A stretch of 64,000 nucleotides of DNA from assembly GCF_004143485.2 (NCBI RefSeq), contig NZ_ML974137.1, positions 18,045 through 82,044 on the forward strand, given 5' to 3'. Source of the DNA: Halorussus amylolyticus (GTDB lineage: Archaea > Halobacteriota > Halobacteria > Halobacteriales > Haladaptataceae). Shown piece after piece: positions 26,131-33,557 of the stretch. The position numbers were made by a program, and so were the translations under genes. Numbering within the stretch: position 1 is the stretch's first letter; each line of letters starts with the position of its first letter. The notes under the pieces were generated by a model. The model worked only from the letters and a program-made list of their open reading frames with translations, had not been told where the DNA came from and ran no database searches.

Positions 26131-26559
26131 ATGAACGTCGAACTCTGGGGTCACGCGGTCGGAATCGACGAGTCGCGAATCGACGCGCCCGAAGCCGAAA
26201 TCCGCGAGCAGGTTGCGGCCTACGTCGCGGGCGAGCGACGAACGTTCGACCTTCCGGTCGCGGTCCCCGACGACTTCGGGGGGAGCGTGATGGACGCGAT
26301 GGCGTCGATACCGTACGGCGAGACTCGGACCTACGGAGACCTCGCCGACGAACTCGACACCGCGGCGGTCGCGGTCGGGCAGGCCTGCGGCGCGAACCCG
26401 GTTCCGATAGTCGTGCCGTGCCACCGGGTGGTCGGTGCCGACTCGCTCGGCGGCTACTCGGCGTCGGGCGGTCTCGAACTCAAAGAGCGACTGCTCGCGC
26501 TCGAAGGGAGCGTCGAACGGGACGCTACTCTGGAACGATTCGTTCGACCCACCCGGTGA
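26131..26559 (+). CDS. ogt: methylated-DNA-protein cysteine methyltransferase
   Basis: A 142-aa O6-alkylguanine-DNA alkyltransferase that repairs O6-methylguanine by suicidal transfer to Cys97 in the PCHRV motif. The upstream helix-turn-helix (YGETRTYGDLADEL) and the VGQACGANPVPI segment are canonical. Its last 35 bp overlap, tail to tail, the end of the YwbE-like gene on the other strand. Confidence 0.95.
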   Translation: MNVELWGHAVGIDESRIDAPEAEIREQVAAYVAGERRTFDLPVAVPDDFGGSVMDAMASIPYGETRTYGDLADELDTAAVAVGQACGANPVPIVVPCHRVVGADSLGGYSASGGLELKERLLALEGSVERDATLERFVRPTR

Positions 26560-26719
26560 CGCCCGATTCGAGTTTCACCTTGGCTCCCTTCGGACTCTCG
26601 TCTTCGAAGACGGTCCGAATCTCGCCGCGAATCGGAGCGTCGTTGTCAGCGTTCGACTGCTCGATTTCGACGGTCATCCCTCGCCGAAGGCTCTCGCGGT
26701 CCGGGCGCTCTCCCGACAT
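26525..26719 (-). CDS. YwbE-like (DUF2196) protein
   Basis: A 64-aa beta-rich protein matching the YwbE pattern: RRGMTVEIEQ, a variable loop, RGEIRTVF and KGAKVKLESGVTGWVERI. The family is of unknown function and widespread. ATG at 26719 gives the family length; an open frame continues upstream but has no coding character. It lies downstream of the paa genes on the same strand, 284 bp beyond the zinc-ribbon gene, and overlaps ogt by 35 bp at the 3' end. Confidence 0.8.
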   Translation of the reverse strand: MSGERPDRESLRRGMTVEIEQSNADNDAPIRGEIRTVFEDESPKGAKVKLESGVTGWVERIVPE

Positions 26720-27003
26720 ACTCGGTCCTGCGACGGATTCGGCCAAGAACGTGTCGGCCCGGGTGGTCGGGCGACTCGTCAGCGAACGGCCACAAAAGCT
26801 ATGCAGATACTGCCGAATGGCCGAAACGCGGTTCCACCGCGAGACTGGTCCGAGTCGTCGCCGTTCCGAATCGCGCCGCCTGCGGTCCCCCCACTCGAAC
26901 GCGCCCGCCACCGGGGCGCACGCGGTGTCATCGAGTTTCCATTCCTCCACTTCGTTCCGGCTCGCTGACGGCTTCGGTCCTCCCGAGTCCTCGCTGGGAC
27001 CGG

Positions 27004-27171
27004 TCACTCGAACTTCTCGAACGGCTGTTCACAGTCGTTGCAGTAGTGCATCGACCGGCAGAGCGACGGTCCCTTCGGGTGTTCGCGCTCGGTGTCGGTG
27101 GATTCGCAGTACGGGCACTCCACGCCACTGTCCTCGCCGGTCGTGTCCACGCTGGGGTCGAGTCGTCTCAT
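27004..27171 (-). CDS. PaaD-type zinc-ribbon small protein
   Basis: A 55-aa ORF read directly from the sequence. It has two CxxC pairs (CPYCESTDT and CNDCEQPF) with the intervening EHPKGPSLCRSMHYC, which is the cysteine-rich C-terminal domain that bacterial PaaD carries fused to its DUF59 domain. Here it is a separate gene, 2 bp after the paaD stop codon. It most likely acts with PaaD in maturing or assembling the phenylacetyl-CoA epoxidase. Confidence 0.88.
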   Translation of the reverse strand: MRRLDPSVDTTGEDSGVECPYCESTDTEREHPKGPSLCRSMHYCNDCEQPFEKFE

Positions 27172-27173
27172 GA

Positions 27174-27749
27174 TTACACGCTCAGTCCGAACTCACGGAG
27201 GTCGTCCTTTCCGGTCTCGGTGACCATCTCGATGGACCACTCAGGGGTCCAGACGAGTCGGAGATTCGCCGATTCGACGCCTTCGACGCCCGCAACCGCG
27301 GCCTCGATTTCGTCGGTCAGCATATCGCGCGCCGGGCAGCCGGTGTACGTCAGGGTCATCTCCACGTCGGCGCGGCCGTCTGAGTCCACTTCGGCACCGT
27401 AAATCAGTCCGAGGTCCACGACCGAGACCGGCATCTCGGGGTCCTCCACGTCGTAGAGGGCGTCCCAGATTCGGGCCTCAACGCCTTCCGCGCCCTCGCC
27501 GGTCGCGGGTAGGTCGTCCGGATTCTTCCCGCCCGGCGAGTAGTCGGTGTACGCGCAGGCCGACGCTGACGCGGCGAAGTCGTCGGACTTCGCCGCGTCA
27601 CCCTCGCACGACTCCGGATTCTCGGGGTCGAAGTCCGGGTCGTACTCGGTCGCGTCGAATCCCGACGCCGCGGCGTCGGGATTCGACGGGTCGCTGTCGG
27701 CGGGGTCGCCGTTCTCGGCGTCCCCGCCGACGGGAACGTCGCTACTCAT
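27174..27749 (-). CDS. paaD: phenylacetate-CoA epoxidase assembly subunit PaaD (DUF59/MIP18 domain)
   Basis: A 191-aa protein whose C-terminal ~105 residues are the DUF59 domain (EDPEMPVSVVDLGLIYGAEV, LTYTGCPARDMLTDEI), as in PaaD/PaaJ and Fe-S assembly factors. It lacks the zinc-ribbon tail of bacterial PaaD, which is the next gene. The N-terminal ~85 residues are low-complexity and acidic and contain two long palindromes (27567-27600, 27653-27688), so this tail is probably a recent addition. It overlaps paaC by 8 bp. Confidence 0.92.
   Translation of the reverse strand: MSSDVPVGGDAENGDPADSDPSNPDAAASGFDATEYDPDFDPENPESCEGDAAKSDDFAASASACAYTDYSPGGKNPDDLPATGEGAEGVEARIWDALYDVEDPEMPVSVVDLGLIYGAEVDSDGRADVEMTLTYTGCPARDMLTDEIEAAVAGVEGVESANLRLVWTPEWSIEMVTETGKDDLREFGLSV
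27567..27600. repeat. 15+4+15 palindrome inside paaD
   Basis: Arm tgacgcggcgaagtc, loop gtcg, exact reverse complement. It encodes GDAAKSDDFAAS in the disordered N-terminal extension of PaaD. Confidence 0.85.
27653..27688. repeat. 36-bp perfect palindrome inside paaD
   Basis: Arm cgtcgaatcccgacgccg followed with no loop by its reverse complement. It encodes NPDAAASGFDA in the same N-terminal extension, about 50 bp from the other paaD palindrome, yet unrelated in sequence to it. Confidence 0.85.
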
Positions 27750-28599
27750 CGGTCTCGTCCGGGTCGGGCATTATCTTGTGGGCTTCGGTCCGGCCGAGTT
27801 CGCGGTAGGTGTGGGTCATCTCGTCGTGAAGGTCGCGCCAGTCGTCGGTGTGGTCGCCGTCCCTGCCGACCTGCTCGGGCAGGAACGATTTGGGGTCCTC
27901 GCGGATTCCCTCGGGCGTGTCGAGGCCGAGCGACCGGCAGAACGGAAGCGCGATGTCGAACCACTGCTCGCGCATCGAATCGAGCGACTCGGTTCGAATT
28001 CCGAGGTCGTCGATGCGAGCGTCGATTTCGTCGCCCTCGAACAGCGTCAGCGCGTACGGAAGGAGGCGGTCGATGGCCTCTTGCAGTCGGGCGCGGCCCT
28101 CCTCGTCGTCGGCCAGTCGTTCCAGCCAGTTCTGGGCGTGTTCTTGGTGGTACTCCTCCTCGCTCCGGACCTTCCCCACGCGGTCGGCGATTCGGGGGTA
28201 CGACGTTCCGGCGAGCGCCTCCAGTCGGACGTCCTCGGCCACGTCGTAAAGGTACGACCGGACGATGGCGTCGGCCCAGTCGCCTTCCTCGAACGGGAGT
28301 TCCACCAGCGTCGAGTGGCGGAAGTCGGCGGGGTCGCGCTCGTAGATGAGGTCGGCTTCGTCCGCACCGAAGTCCTGCAGGAGGTCGTACCAGAGCCGAG
28401 CGTGGCCGAACTCGTCCTGGGCGATGTTCGCCAGCGCGAGGTCGGATTCGAGGGTGGGCGCGCGGACCTGCCACTCGGTGTATCGCTCGCCGAGCACGAG
28501 TTCGTCGTCGGCGAGTCGGTAGAGCAGGGTCTCGACCGCTTCGCGCTCCTCGTCGCTCAGGTCGTCGGGCGTACCGAGTCCGGCCTGTTCGACCGCCAT
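27742..28599 (-). CDS. paaC: phenylacetyl-CoA epoxidase subunit PaaC
   Basis: A 285-aa ferritin-like structural subunit of the PaaABC(E) multicomponent oxygenase that converts phenylacetyl-CoA to its 1,2-epoxide. Recognisable segments are ALANIAQDEFGHARLWYD and EEYHQEHAQNWLERL. In the family PaaC pairs with catalytic PaaA and stabilises it. Its start overlaps the end of paaB by one base, and its end overlaps paaD by 8 bp, as in a tight operon. Confidence 0.95.
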   Translation of the reverse strand: MAVEQAGLGTPDDLSDEEREAVETLLYRLADDELVLGERYTEWQVRAPTLESDLALANIAQDEFGHARLWYDLLQDFGADEADLIYERDPADFRHSTLVELPFEEGDWADAIVRSYLYDVAEDVRLEALAGTSYPRIADRVGKVRSEEEYHQEHAQNWLERLADDEEGRARLQEAIDRLLPYALTLFEGDEIDARIDDLGIRTESLDSMREQWFDIALPFCRSLGLDTPEGIREDPKSFLPEQVGRDGDHTDDWRDLHDEMTHTYRELGRTEAHKIMPDPDETDE

Positions 28600-28931
28600 C
28601 AGTCGTCACCTCGCTGGGCCTGCTTCTGTCGGTCGGCCGCCTCCTGCTCGCTCTCGGAGTCGGCGATTTCCTGAGCGAACGCGGCGTCCAAGTCCTTGTA
28701 CCCCATCACCCACCGGTAGGACTTGTCGGTGGTGCCGCCGAACGCGGCGTCGTCGGTGTCCACCTCGCCGATTTCCTCTTTCGGGACGACCCAGAGGCTG
28801 TTGGTCGGCTTCCGGCGACCGTGCTGAATCTGGGCGAACAGTTTCGCCATCTCTCGGTCAGGCGCGTGGACGTTCCCGCAGTGGGTGTGATACTTGCCGG
28901 CTTCCTCCTGTCTGAACACTTCCCAAATCAT
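28599..28931 (-). CDS. paaB: phenylacetyl-CoA epoxidase subunit PaaB
   Basis: A 110-aa subunit with the PaaB pattern (WEVFRQEEAGKYHTHCGNVHAPD, ALLNARD-like segment replaced by EMAKLFAQIQHGRR, and SLWVVP). It bridges PaaAC dimers in the oxygenase. ATG at 28931 lies 2 bp after the paaA stop. The longer in-frame extension upstream overlaps paaA and is not used. Confidence 0.93.
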   Translation of the reverse strand: MIWEVFRQEEAGKYHTHCGNVHAPDREMAKLFAQIQHGRRKPTNSLWVVPKEEIGEVDTDDAAFGGTTDKSYRWVMGYKDLDAAFAQEIADSESEQEAADRQKQAQRGDD

Positions 28932-28933
28932 GG

Positions 28934-29902
28934 TTAGTCTGCCGCCTGCGGGGTCGTCGCCCCGCCCTTGCTCTCCCAGTCGTCCAAACTGTTCCGGACC
29001 CACTCGACCGCGTCTTGGGCCGCCGCGCGGGTGTTAATCTGACCCTTTCCGGGCTCGTACTCGTTCTTCGCGACGGTGAAGAACTCGTCCCAGTCGAGGT
29101 CTTCCTCGACGACCTCGTAGGTGCCGTCGTCGTTGTCCCGAATCCGCGGCGTGTCGGGGAGTTCGAGACCGTACTTCCGGGCCTTCGGGATGTAGGCGTT
29201 GAGGAAGGCGTTGCGGAGTTCGTCGTTCGTCATCGTCTTCAGCCCCACGTCCGCCGAGAAGTCGTGGTGGGTGGACTTCTCGTTAGTCGGCCCGAAGAAC
29301 TGGATGATGCGGGGCCACCACGTCTCGAAGGCGTCCTGCAGCATCTCCTGTTCTTTCTTCGACCCGGTCGCCAGTTCGCGCATGATGTCCTCGCCGTGTT
29401 TGACGTGGAACCCCTCCTCGAAGCACACCTTGTCCATCGCGTGGGCGTAGGGTTCCCAGCTCGTGCGCTTCAACGTCGCTTGGCGGCGCATCGCCGCGCC
29501 GTCCACGAAGAACGCAATCATCGGCACCTCGGCCCAGTTCTCCATCGGGTAGTGGAAGCAGTTGAGGAACTTCCCCTCGCCCGCCGCGAGTTCGTCGAGC
29601 ATCTGGTCGCGAGATTTGACGCCGAGTGATTCCGCAGCGCGATACAGCAGTTGGCCGTGGCCGATTTCGTCTTGGACCTTCGCCGAGAACGCCAGCTTTC
29701 GGTCGAGGCTCGGAGCCTGCCGGATGAACGGCTTTTCGAGGTACGCCCCCATTATCTCGCTGTTCGCGTGGAACTGAATCATCCGCGTGGCGGCCTTCCG
29801 GTAGTCCTCCGGAAGGTCGTCCTTCGGACTAAATTCGCGCGGTCCGGCGCGCTCTTTGACCTGCTCGATATCCATGCGAGAATCTTCGCGCTCGCCCGAC
29901 AT
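28934..29902 (-). CDS. paaA: phenylacetyl-CoA epoxidase catalytic subunit PaaA
   Basis: The 322-aa di-iron catalytic subunit. Iron-ligand motifs EIGH (in KVQDEIGHGQLLYRAAE) and EEGFHVKHGED are present, with the substrate-pocket segment NCFHYPMENWAEVPM. First gene of paaABCD. No paaE reductase, paaK ligase or ring-opening paaZ gene lies in the window, so electrons and downstream steps must be supplied from elsewhere or by neighbours at 31.8-36.7 kb. A TATA box lies about 30 bp upstream. Confidence 0.96.
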   Translation of the reverse strand: MSGEREDSRMDIEQVKERAGPREFSPKDDLPEDYRKAATRMIQFHANSEIMGAYLEKPFIRQAPSLDRKLAFSAKVQDEIGHGQLLYRAAESLGVKSRDQMLDELAAGEGKFLNCFHYPMENWAEVPMIAFFVDGAAMRRQATLKRTSWEPYAHAMDKVCFEEGFHVKHGEDIMRELATGSKKEQEMLQDAFETWWPRIIQFFGPTNEKSTHHDFSADVGLKTMTNDELRNAFLNAYIPKARKYGLELPDTPRIRDNDDGTYEVVEEDLDWDEFFTVAKNEYEPGKGQINTRAAAQDAVEWVRNSLDDWESKGGATTPQAAD

Positions 29903-29929
29903 ACCGATTCACCCGCCCATAGACTGCTT

Positions 29930-29938
29930 TTAAATACT
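29930..29938 (-). promoter_or_regulatory. TATA box of the paa operon
   Basis: On the minus strand tatttaaaa stands about 30 bp before the paaA ATG at 29902, implying a nearly leaderless mRNA. Confidence 0.6.
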
Positions 29939-30026
29939 TCCCGCGCGAACGACCGTTATGAATTCGAAGCGGAACTCCACCTCGAACCTCCTGCGCTCGG
30001 TTCGACAGACGCCGGGGGGTGGGAAT

Positions 30027-30150
30027 GAAAGGGGCCGCCCGGTCGCGGGCCGCAGGCCCATGGTCGTCTCAGCGACCCCTATCGCCGCGCGGGCCGTGCG
30101 GAGAGCGCGGCGATATGTCGGTGAGCGACCGCGACCGGGCGGGGGCTTTC
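30027..30150 (-). repeat. GAAAG-CCCCC element, copy B
   Basis: A 124-bp copy between the divergent paaA and HTH_10 genes. Read on the minus strand it has the same outer stem cgcccggtcgcg/cgcgaccgggcg as copies A and C, the same internal loop (acatat/atagggg) and an apical stem with different paired bases (atcgccgcg/cgcggcgat). A small extra hairpin (gggccgcaggccc) is inserted on one side. Short ORFs beginning MKGAARSR or MSVSDRDRAGAF arise from it and should not be annotated as proteins. Confidence 0.8.
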
Positions 30151-30220
30151 GAGGTCTTCTCATTCGCGTACCCACTGCCGAAGCCTCTAGCGAAAACACC
30201 CCCAGTGATATCCCGAATCC

Positions 30221-30862
30221 ATGATAGACGAGTGTCTCGTCGTGGAGTTCAGCGTCACGGGCGACGACTGCCCGCTCGCCGAAGCCACCCGCGAAACGAA
30301 AACCACTATCGACGCCCGGCCCCCGCAACTCCGGCGCGACGATTACGCACTTCTCCGATTTAGCGCGGGTGAGCGAGCCACTGGTCTCGCCGAAGCGCTC
30401 GACAGCGACGACCGGATTCGGTATCTCCACGTCTCGACCACCGACAGCAGGACGAATTTCCGATGCCTATCCAAGCACCCCTGCGTCGTCCACGCGTTGA
30501 CCGACGAGGGATTCATGGCCGAGAGTCTGCAGTATCGGGAGGGCGTCGAGCGATACACCGGTGCGGTCGTCGGTCACGACGTGCTACAGGGCGTCCTCGA
30601 AGCCGCGGCCGAGACCGTGGGCGTCTCGCTGGAGCGCGTCTCACCGCTTCGGGGCGAGGACGACGAGGCGGTCGCTCAGCGATGGGACCTCACGCCCGCA
30701 CAGGAGGCGGCCCTGCGAACCGCGCTCGGGAGGGGCTACTTTTCGGTGCCGCGCGGAGCGACCGCGAGCGAGGTCGCTGCGGAGTTGGATATCAGCAAAT
30801 CGGCGTTTCTGGAGCGTCTGCGGCGTGGGCAAGCCGCGCTGTTCGGGCAGGTGTTCGGGTGA
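30221..30862 (+). CDS. HTH_10 (bacterio-opsin activator-type) transcriptional regulator
   Basis: A 213-aa regulator with an N-terminal sensor-like domain (related in layout to the Bat-associated domain of haloarchaeal regulators) and a C-terminal HTH_10 domain: LTPAQEAALRTALGRGYFSVPRGATASEVAAELDI split by a turn, then KSAFLERLRRGQAALF. It is divergent from paaA, so control of phenylacetate degradation is the natural guess. No kinase or PAS motif is evident; the N-terminal Cys and His residues might sense a ligand. Confidence 0.88.
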   Translation: MIDECLVVEFSVTGDDCPLAEATRETKTTIDARPPQLRRDDYALLRFSAGERATGLAEALDSDDRIRYLHVSTTDSRTNFRCLSKHPCVVHALTDEGFMAESLQYREGVERYTGAVVGHDVLQGVLEAAAETVGVSLERVSPLRGEDDEAVAQRWDLTPAQEAALRTALGRGYFSVPRGATASEVAAELDISKSAFLERLRRGQAALFGQVFG

Positions 30863-30870
30863 GCGGGTCG

Positions 30871-31098
30871 CTACGACGTATCGCGTTCCGGGCCGACATC
30901 GCAGTCCGTCCCGACATCCAGGCCTTGGAGGTCCGGAAACGCCACCCGCGCCAAGATGCCGACGACCGCGCCGACGAACACGAGCAGCGCGAGGAAGTCG
31001 CCGCCACCGACGGCAACGACCACTCCTGCGAGCAGAAAGGCGACGACCGCGAGCAGTGCAATTATCGCGTCGAGTCGCTTTCGGAGAGCTTCGTTCAT
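30871..31098 (-). CDS. small two-helix membrane protein
   Basis: A 75-aa hypothetical with two adjacent hydrophobic helices (IIALLAVVAFLLAGVVVAVG and FLALLVFVGAVVGILARVAF) and an acidic C-terminus. ATG at 31098 is chosen since the upstream extension is not membrane-like. It resembles the 65-aa protein encoded on the opposite strand just upstream, with which it shares a divergent promoter region of about 100 bp. Confidence 0.7.
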   Translation of the reverse strand: MNEALRKRLDAIIALLAVVAFLLAGVVVAVGGGDFLALLVFVGAVVGILARVAFPDLQGLDVGTDCDVGPERDTS

Positions 31099-31200
31099 AC
31101 GTGACCCGAGAGAAGCAACGGGAAAGTAGATTGTGGCCGCCTCTCGATTTCTCGCCGCCGAACCGCATTGAATTTGTAGCTCGGCCGAAACGAACACCGC

Positions 31201-31398
31201 ATGGCCGACCCCGAAATCGCTCGCAGACTCCGATACATCCATCAGACGCTCGAACTAATCGCGCTCCTGCTCGCGGTACTCCTCGTCCAGCAGGGCGGAA
31301 TCGGCGTCATCGTCGGCGTCGGTGCGGCGGTCGTGCTGGTGGTGAACGCCGTCTCGCGGTTGCTCGGGTGGACCGGCGGGAAATCGACCGTCGAGTGA
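31201..31398 (+). CDS. small two-helix membrane protein
   Basis: A 65-aa hypothetical: a short amphipathic start (EIARRLRYIHQTLELI), then two closely spaced hydrophobic segments around a GGIGVIVGVG turn. Function unknown. Divergent from the 75-aa membrane protein. Confidence 0.7.
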   Translation: MADPEIARRLRYIHQTLELIALLLAVLLVQQGGIGVIVGVGAAVVLVVNAVSRLLGWTGGKSTVE

Positions 31399-31477
31399 GC
31401 CGCAGACGCAGCTGACGGTCAGAGACGCATCTCGCGGGCCGCGGCACTTACTGACGTCGAGCGCGTACGATTCGAGC

Positions 31478-31732
31478 ATGCAGAAGACCGAACTCGTCTA
31501 CCTCCACTCGCTGTTTCGACTTTTGAAACGGCACCTCGAACGCGAGGGAGCCATCGACGGCGCGTTCGAGGAGTACGAATCGCTCGGCGTCCGACCGGCC
31601 CACGCCCACAAACCGAAAGCCCGCCACAGAGAGGCGGTGCTCCTGCTCGCGTCGGGCATCGCGGATGAACTCGCCGTGAACTCGGAATACGCCGATGACG
31701 GCCAGTTGGACGCCGTTCCCGCGAACGGATAG
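31478..31732 (+). CDS. UPF0058 family protein
   Basis: An 84-aa haloarchaeal UPF0058 protein: MQKTELVYLHSLFRLLKRHLE, then a His-rich loop (RPAHAHKPKARHREAVLLL) that may bind metal, and an acidic tail. The family is conserved in euryarchaea; its function is unknown. Its 3' end faces the PaaI-type thioesterase gene across a palindrome. Confidence 0.9.
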   Translation: MQKTELVYLHSLFRLLKRHLEREGAIDGAFEEYESLGVRPAHAHKPKARHREAVLLLASGIADELAVNSEYADDGQLDAVPANG

Positions 31733-31747
31733 CGTCGTCACGACCGA

Positions 31748-31783
31748 GCGGCCTCGTCGCCGCGTTCGCGGCGACGAGGCCGC
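31748..31783. terminator. 17+2+17 palindrome between convergent genes
   Basis: Arm gcggcctcgtcgccgcg, loop tt, exact reverse complement. It lies 15 bp after one stop codon and 18 bp before the convergent one, so a bidirectional terminator role is plausible. Confidence 0.75.
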
Positions 31784-31800
31784 CCCGTTCGGTGCTGAGG

Positions 31801-32184
31801 CTATCCCGTTTTGTACACTCCGCGCGCGTCCGCGACCGTCGTGCCGTCCTCCGAAACGACCTCGACATCCACGACGCCCACGTCGCTTCCGCATCGCACT
31901 ACCTCGGCCTCCGCCCGCAGGTCGCCGGTCCCGGCTTCGAGGTAGTCGATTCGCATGTCGATGGTGGGCACCGGCTGGTCCACTACCGAGACGAGCGCCG
32001 CGCCGCCCACCGTGTCGGCGAGGGTGAATGTGACCCCGCCGTGGGCCATCATCCGGTCGGCGTTCCACGAGAGTTCCTCGCGCATCTCGACCCGGCCCTC
32101 GGCGTGGCCGTCGTCGGCCTCGGTCACCTCGACGCCGAGCAGGTCGGCGAACGGCATCTCCTCGAAGAAGCGTTCGATGTCCAT
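31801..32184 (-). CDS. PaaI family hotdog-fold thioesterase
   Basis: A 127-aa hotdog thioesterase with the PaaI signature: NADRMMAHGGVTFTLADTVGG, where the HGG turn and Asp are catalytic. In bacteria PaaI hydrolyses ring-hydroxylated or stalled phenylacetyl-CoA intermediates, freeing CoA. ATG at 32184 is supported by a TATA-like ttttatt about 27 bp upstream. It probably serves the paa operon 2 kb away, though it is a separate transcript. Confidence 0.9.
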   Translation of the reverse strand: MDIERFFEEMPFADLLGVEVTEADDGHAEGRVEMREELSWNADRMMAHGGVTFTLADTVGGAALVSVVDQPVPTIDMRIDYLEAGTGDLRAEAEVVRCGSDVGVVDVEVVSEDGTTVADARGVYKTG

Positions 32185-32340
32185 ACGGGCGATTTGGCCG
32201 ACCGGGCAATAAAAAGACACGTCTTCGGTTTCGCCCGTTCAGGGTCCGTGCGACACGACTCCGTCGACAGCGGGAGTCGGAGACGGGCGAACCGACAGTG
32301 TCGGCCATTCGACGCGCGATAGTCACTCGATTCGCGACGG

Positions 32341-32646
32341 TCACTCGACGCTGAAGTTGACGCGGGCGCGACCGCCGAGTATCTCCTCGACGACCGCTCG
32401 CTCGCCGTCGATGGTCACGAAGTCACCGGGGTCCGGAGAGTCCGCGTCGATGTCCGCGACCGAGCAGGTGTCCACGTCGGCGTCGTCGCCGCCGACCACT
32501 CCGAAGTTGACGCGGGCACGGCCGCCGAGTATCTCCTCGATTATCGCCGTCTTGCCGTCGATTTCGACGTAGTCGCCTCGGTCGGGGTCGTCTCGTTTGA
32601 AGCGCGTGACCGAGTAGGTCTCGGTCGCGTCTGGCTTTCGAGTCAT
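32341..32646 (-). CDS. small protein with an internally duplicated module
   Basis: A 101-aa hypothetical made of two near-identical modules: GDYVEIDGKTAIIEEILGG followed by RARVNFGV, and GDFVTIDGERAVVEEILGG followed by RARVNFSV. The duplication is clear at DNA level too (repeated cgccgagtatctcctcga on the plus strand). Each module looks like a small beta-barrel (KOW/SH3-like) unit. Function unknown; it is divergent from the enoyl-CoA hydratase gene. Confidence 0.8.
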   Translation of the reverse strand: MTRKPDATETYSVTRFKRDDPDRGDYVEIDGKTAIIEEILGGRARVNFGVVGGDDADVDTCSVADIDADSPDPGDFVTIDGERAVVEEILGGRARVNFSVE

Positions 32647-32756
32647 CTCGTCTGGCGCGTCTGCGTCCGGACACTTAATTTCACCCGACGCGTCTCGACG
32701 CCGGTCGGTCGCGGACAGTGGGTATCCTTATCCCGGTCGCCCGAAACCATCCATCC

Positions 32757-33521
32757 ATGAACGTCACCGACGACGACGGGATTCGAACCGTCACCTTCGA
32801 CCGCCCCGAGGTCATGAACGCCTTCACCACCGACACGGCCGAGGAACTCGCCGAGGTACTCGCCGACGCGGACCCCGCGGAACTCGACGCTATCGTCCTC
32901 ACGGGCGAGGGCGAGGCGTTCAGCGCGGGCGGCGACGTTCAGTCGATGGCCGCGCGCGAGGAGACGCCCGAGGAAGCCTACGAACGCATCGGCGAGACGT
33001 TCGGGCGCGTGGTCGAGGAAGCCCTCTCGGCACGGGTCCCAATCGTCGCGAAGGTGAACGGCGACGCCGTGGGCGCGGGTCTCGCCATCGCGGCCGTTTC
33101 GGACTTCGCCTACGCCGTCGAGTCCGCGACGTTCAGTTGCGCGTTCGTCCGCGTGGGGCTGATCCCCGACACGGGCGGGACCTTCCTCCTGCCGCGACTT
33201 GTCGGGCTTCGAACCGCGAAGCGACTCGCCTTTACCGGGGAGTTCTTCTCGGCCGGTGAGGCGGCCGAGCTGGGACTCATCAACGAGGCTGTGCCCGACG
33301 ACGAACTCGACTCTGCGGTCGCGGACCTGCTCGATACGCTTCGAAAGCGCCCGACGAAGACCATCGGATTGGCGAAGCGCGCCATCCACGAGAATCTGGG
33401 TAACGGGTGGCAAGAAGCGATGGACTACGAGAATCTGACTCAGTCGCTGGCGTACGCCACGCCCGAACACGAAGAGGGCGTGGCGGCGTTTCTGGAGGGG
33501 CGGGACCCCGAGTTCGAGTGA
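32757..33521 (+). CDS. enoyl-CoA hydratase/isomerase family protein
   Basis: A 254-aa crotonase-fold enzyme: VTFDRPEVMNAFTTDTAEEL near the start, the oxyanion-hole segment FSAGGDVQSMAAREE, and the second loop ARVPIVAKVNGDAVGAG. One usual catalytic Glu is conserved in the VGLIPDTGG region as Asp/Gly, more like PaaG-type isomerases, so isomerase activity (ring opening of the epoxide to the oxepin form) is possible. The context supports phenylacetate catabolism. ATG at 32757 is preferred over the upstream in-frame start. Confidence 0.9.
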   Translation: MNVTDDDGIRTVTFDRPEVMNAFTTDTAEELAEVLADADPAELDAIVLTGEGEAFSAGGDVQSMAAREETPEEAYERIGETFGRVVEEALSARVPIVAKVNGDAVGAGLAIAAVSDFAYAVESATFSCAFVRVGLIPDTGGTFLLPRLVGLRTAKRLAFTGEFFSAGEAAELGLINEAVPDDELDSAVADLLDTLRKRPTKTIGLAKRAIHENLGNGWQEAMDYENLTQSLAYATPEHEEGVAAFLEGRDPEFE

Positions 33522-33557
33522 GTAGTCGGGACTCCGAATTCGAGTGACTACCGACAG

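Noticed and set aside
26720-27003. 96-residue upstream extension of the YwbE-like protein
   Set aside because: Family length is about 64 aa and the extension lacks coding character; the ATG at 26719 fits.
30019-30363. Short ORF beginning MGMKGAARSR from repeat copy B
   Set aside because: The reading frame is simply the structured repeat; the same peptide arises wherever the element occurs.
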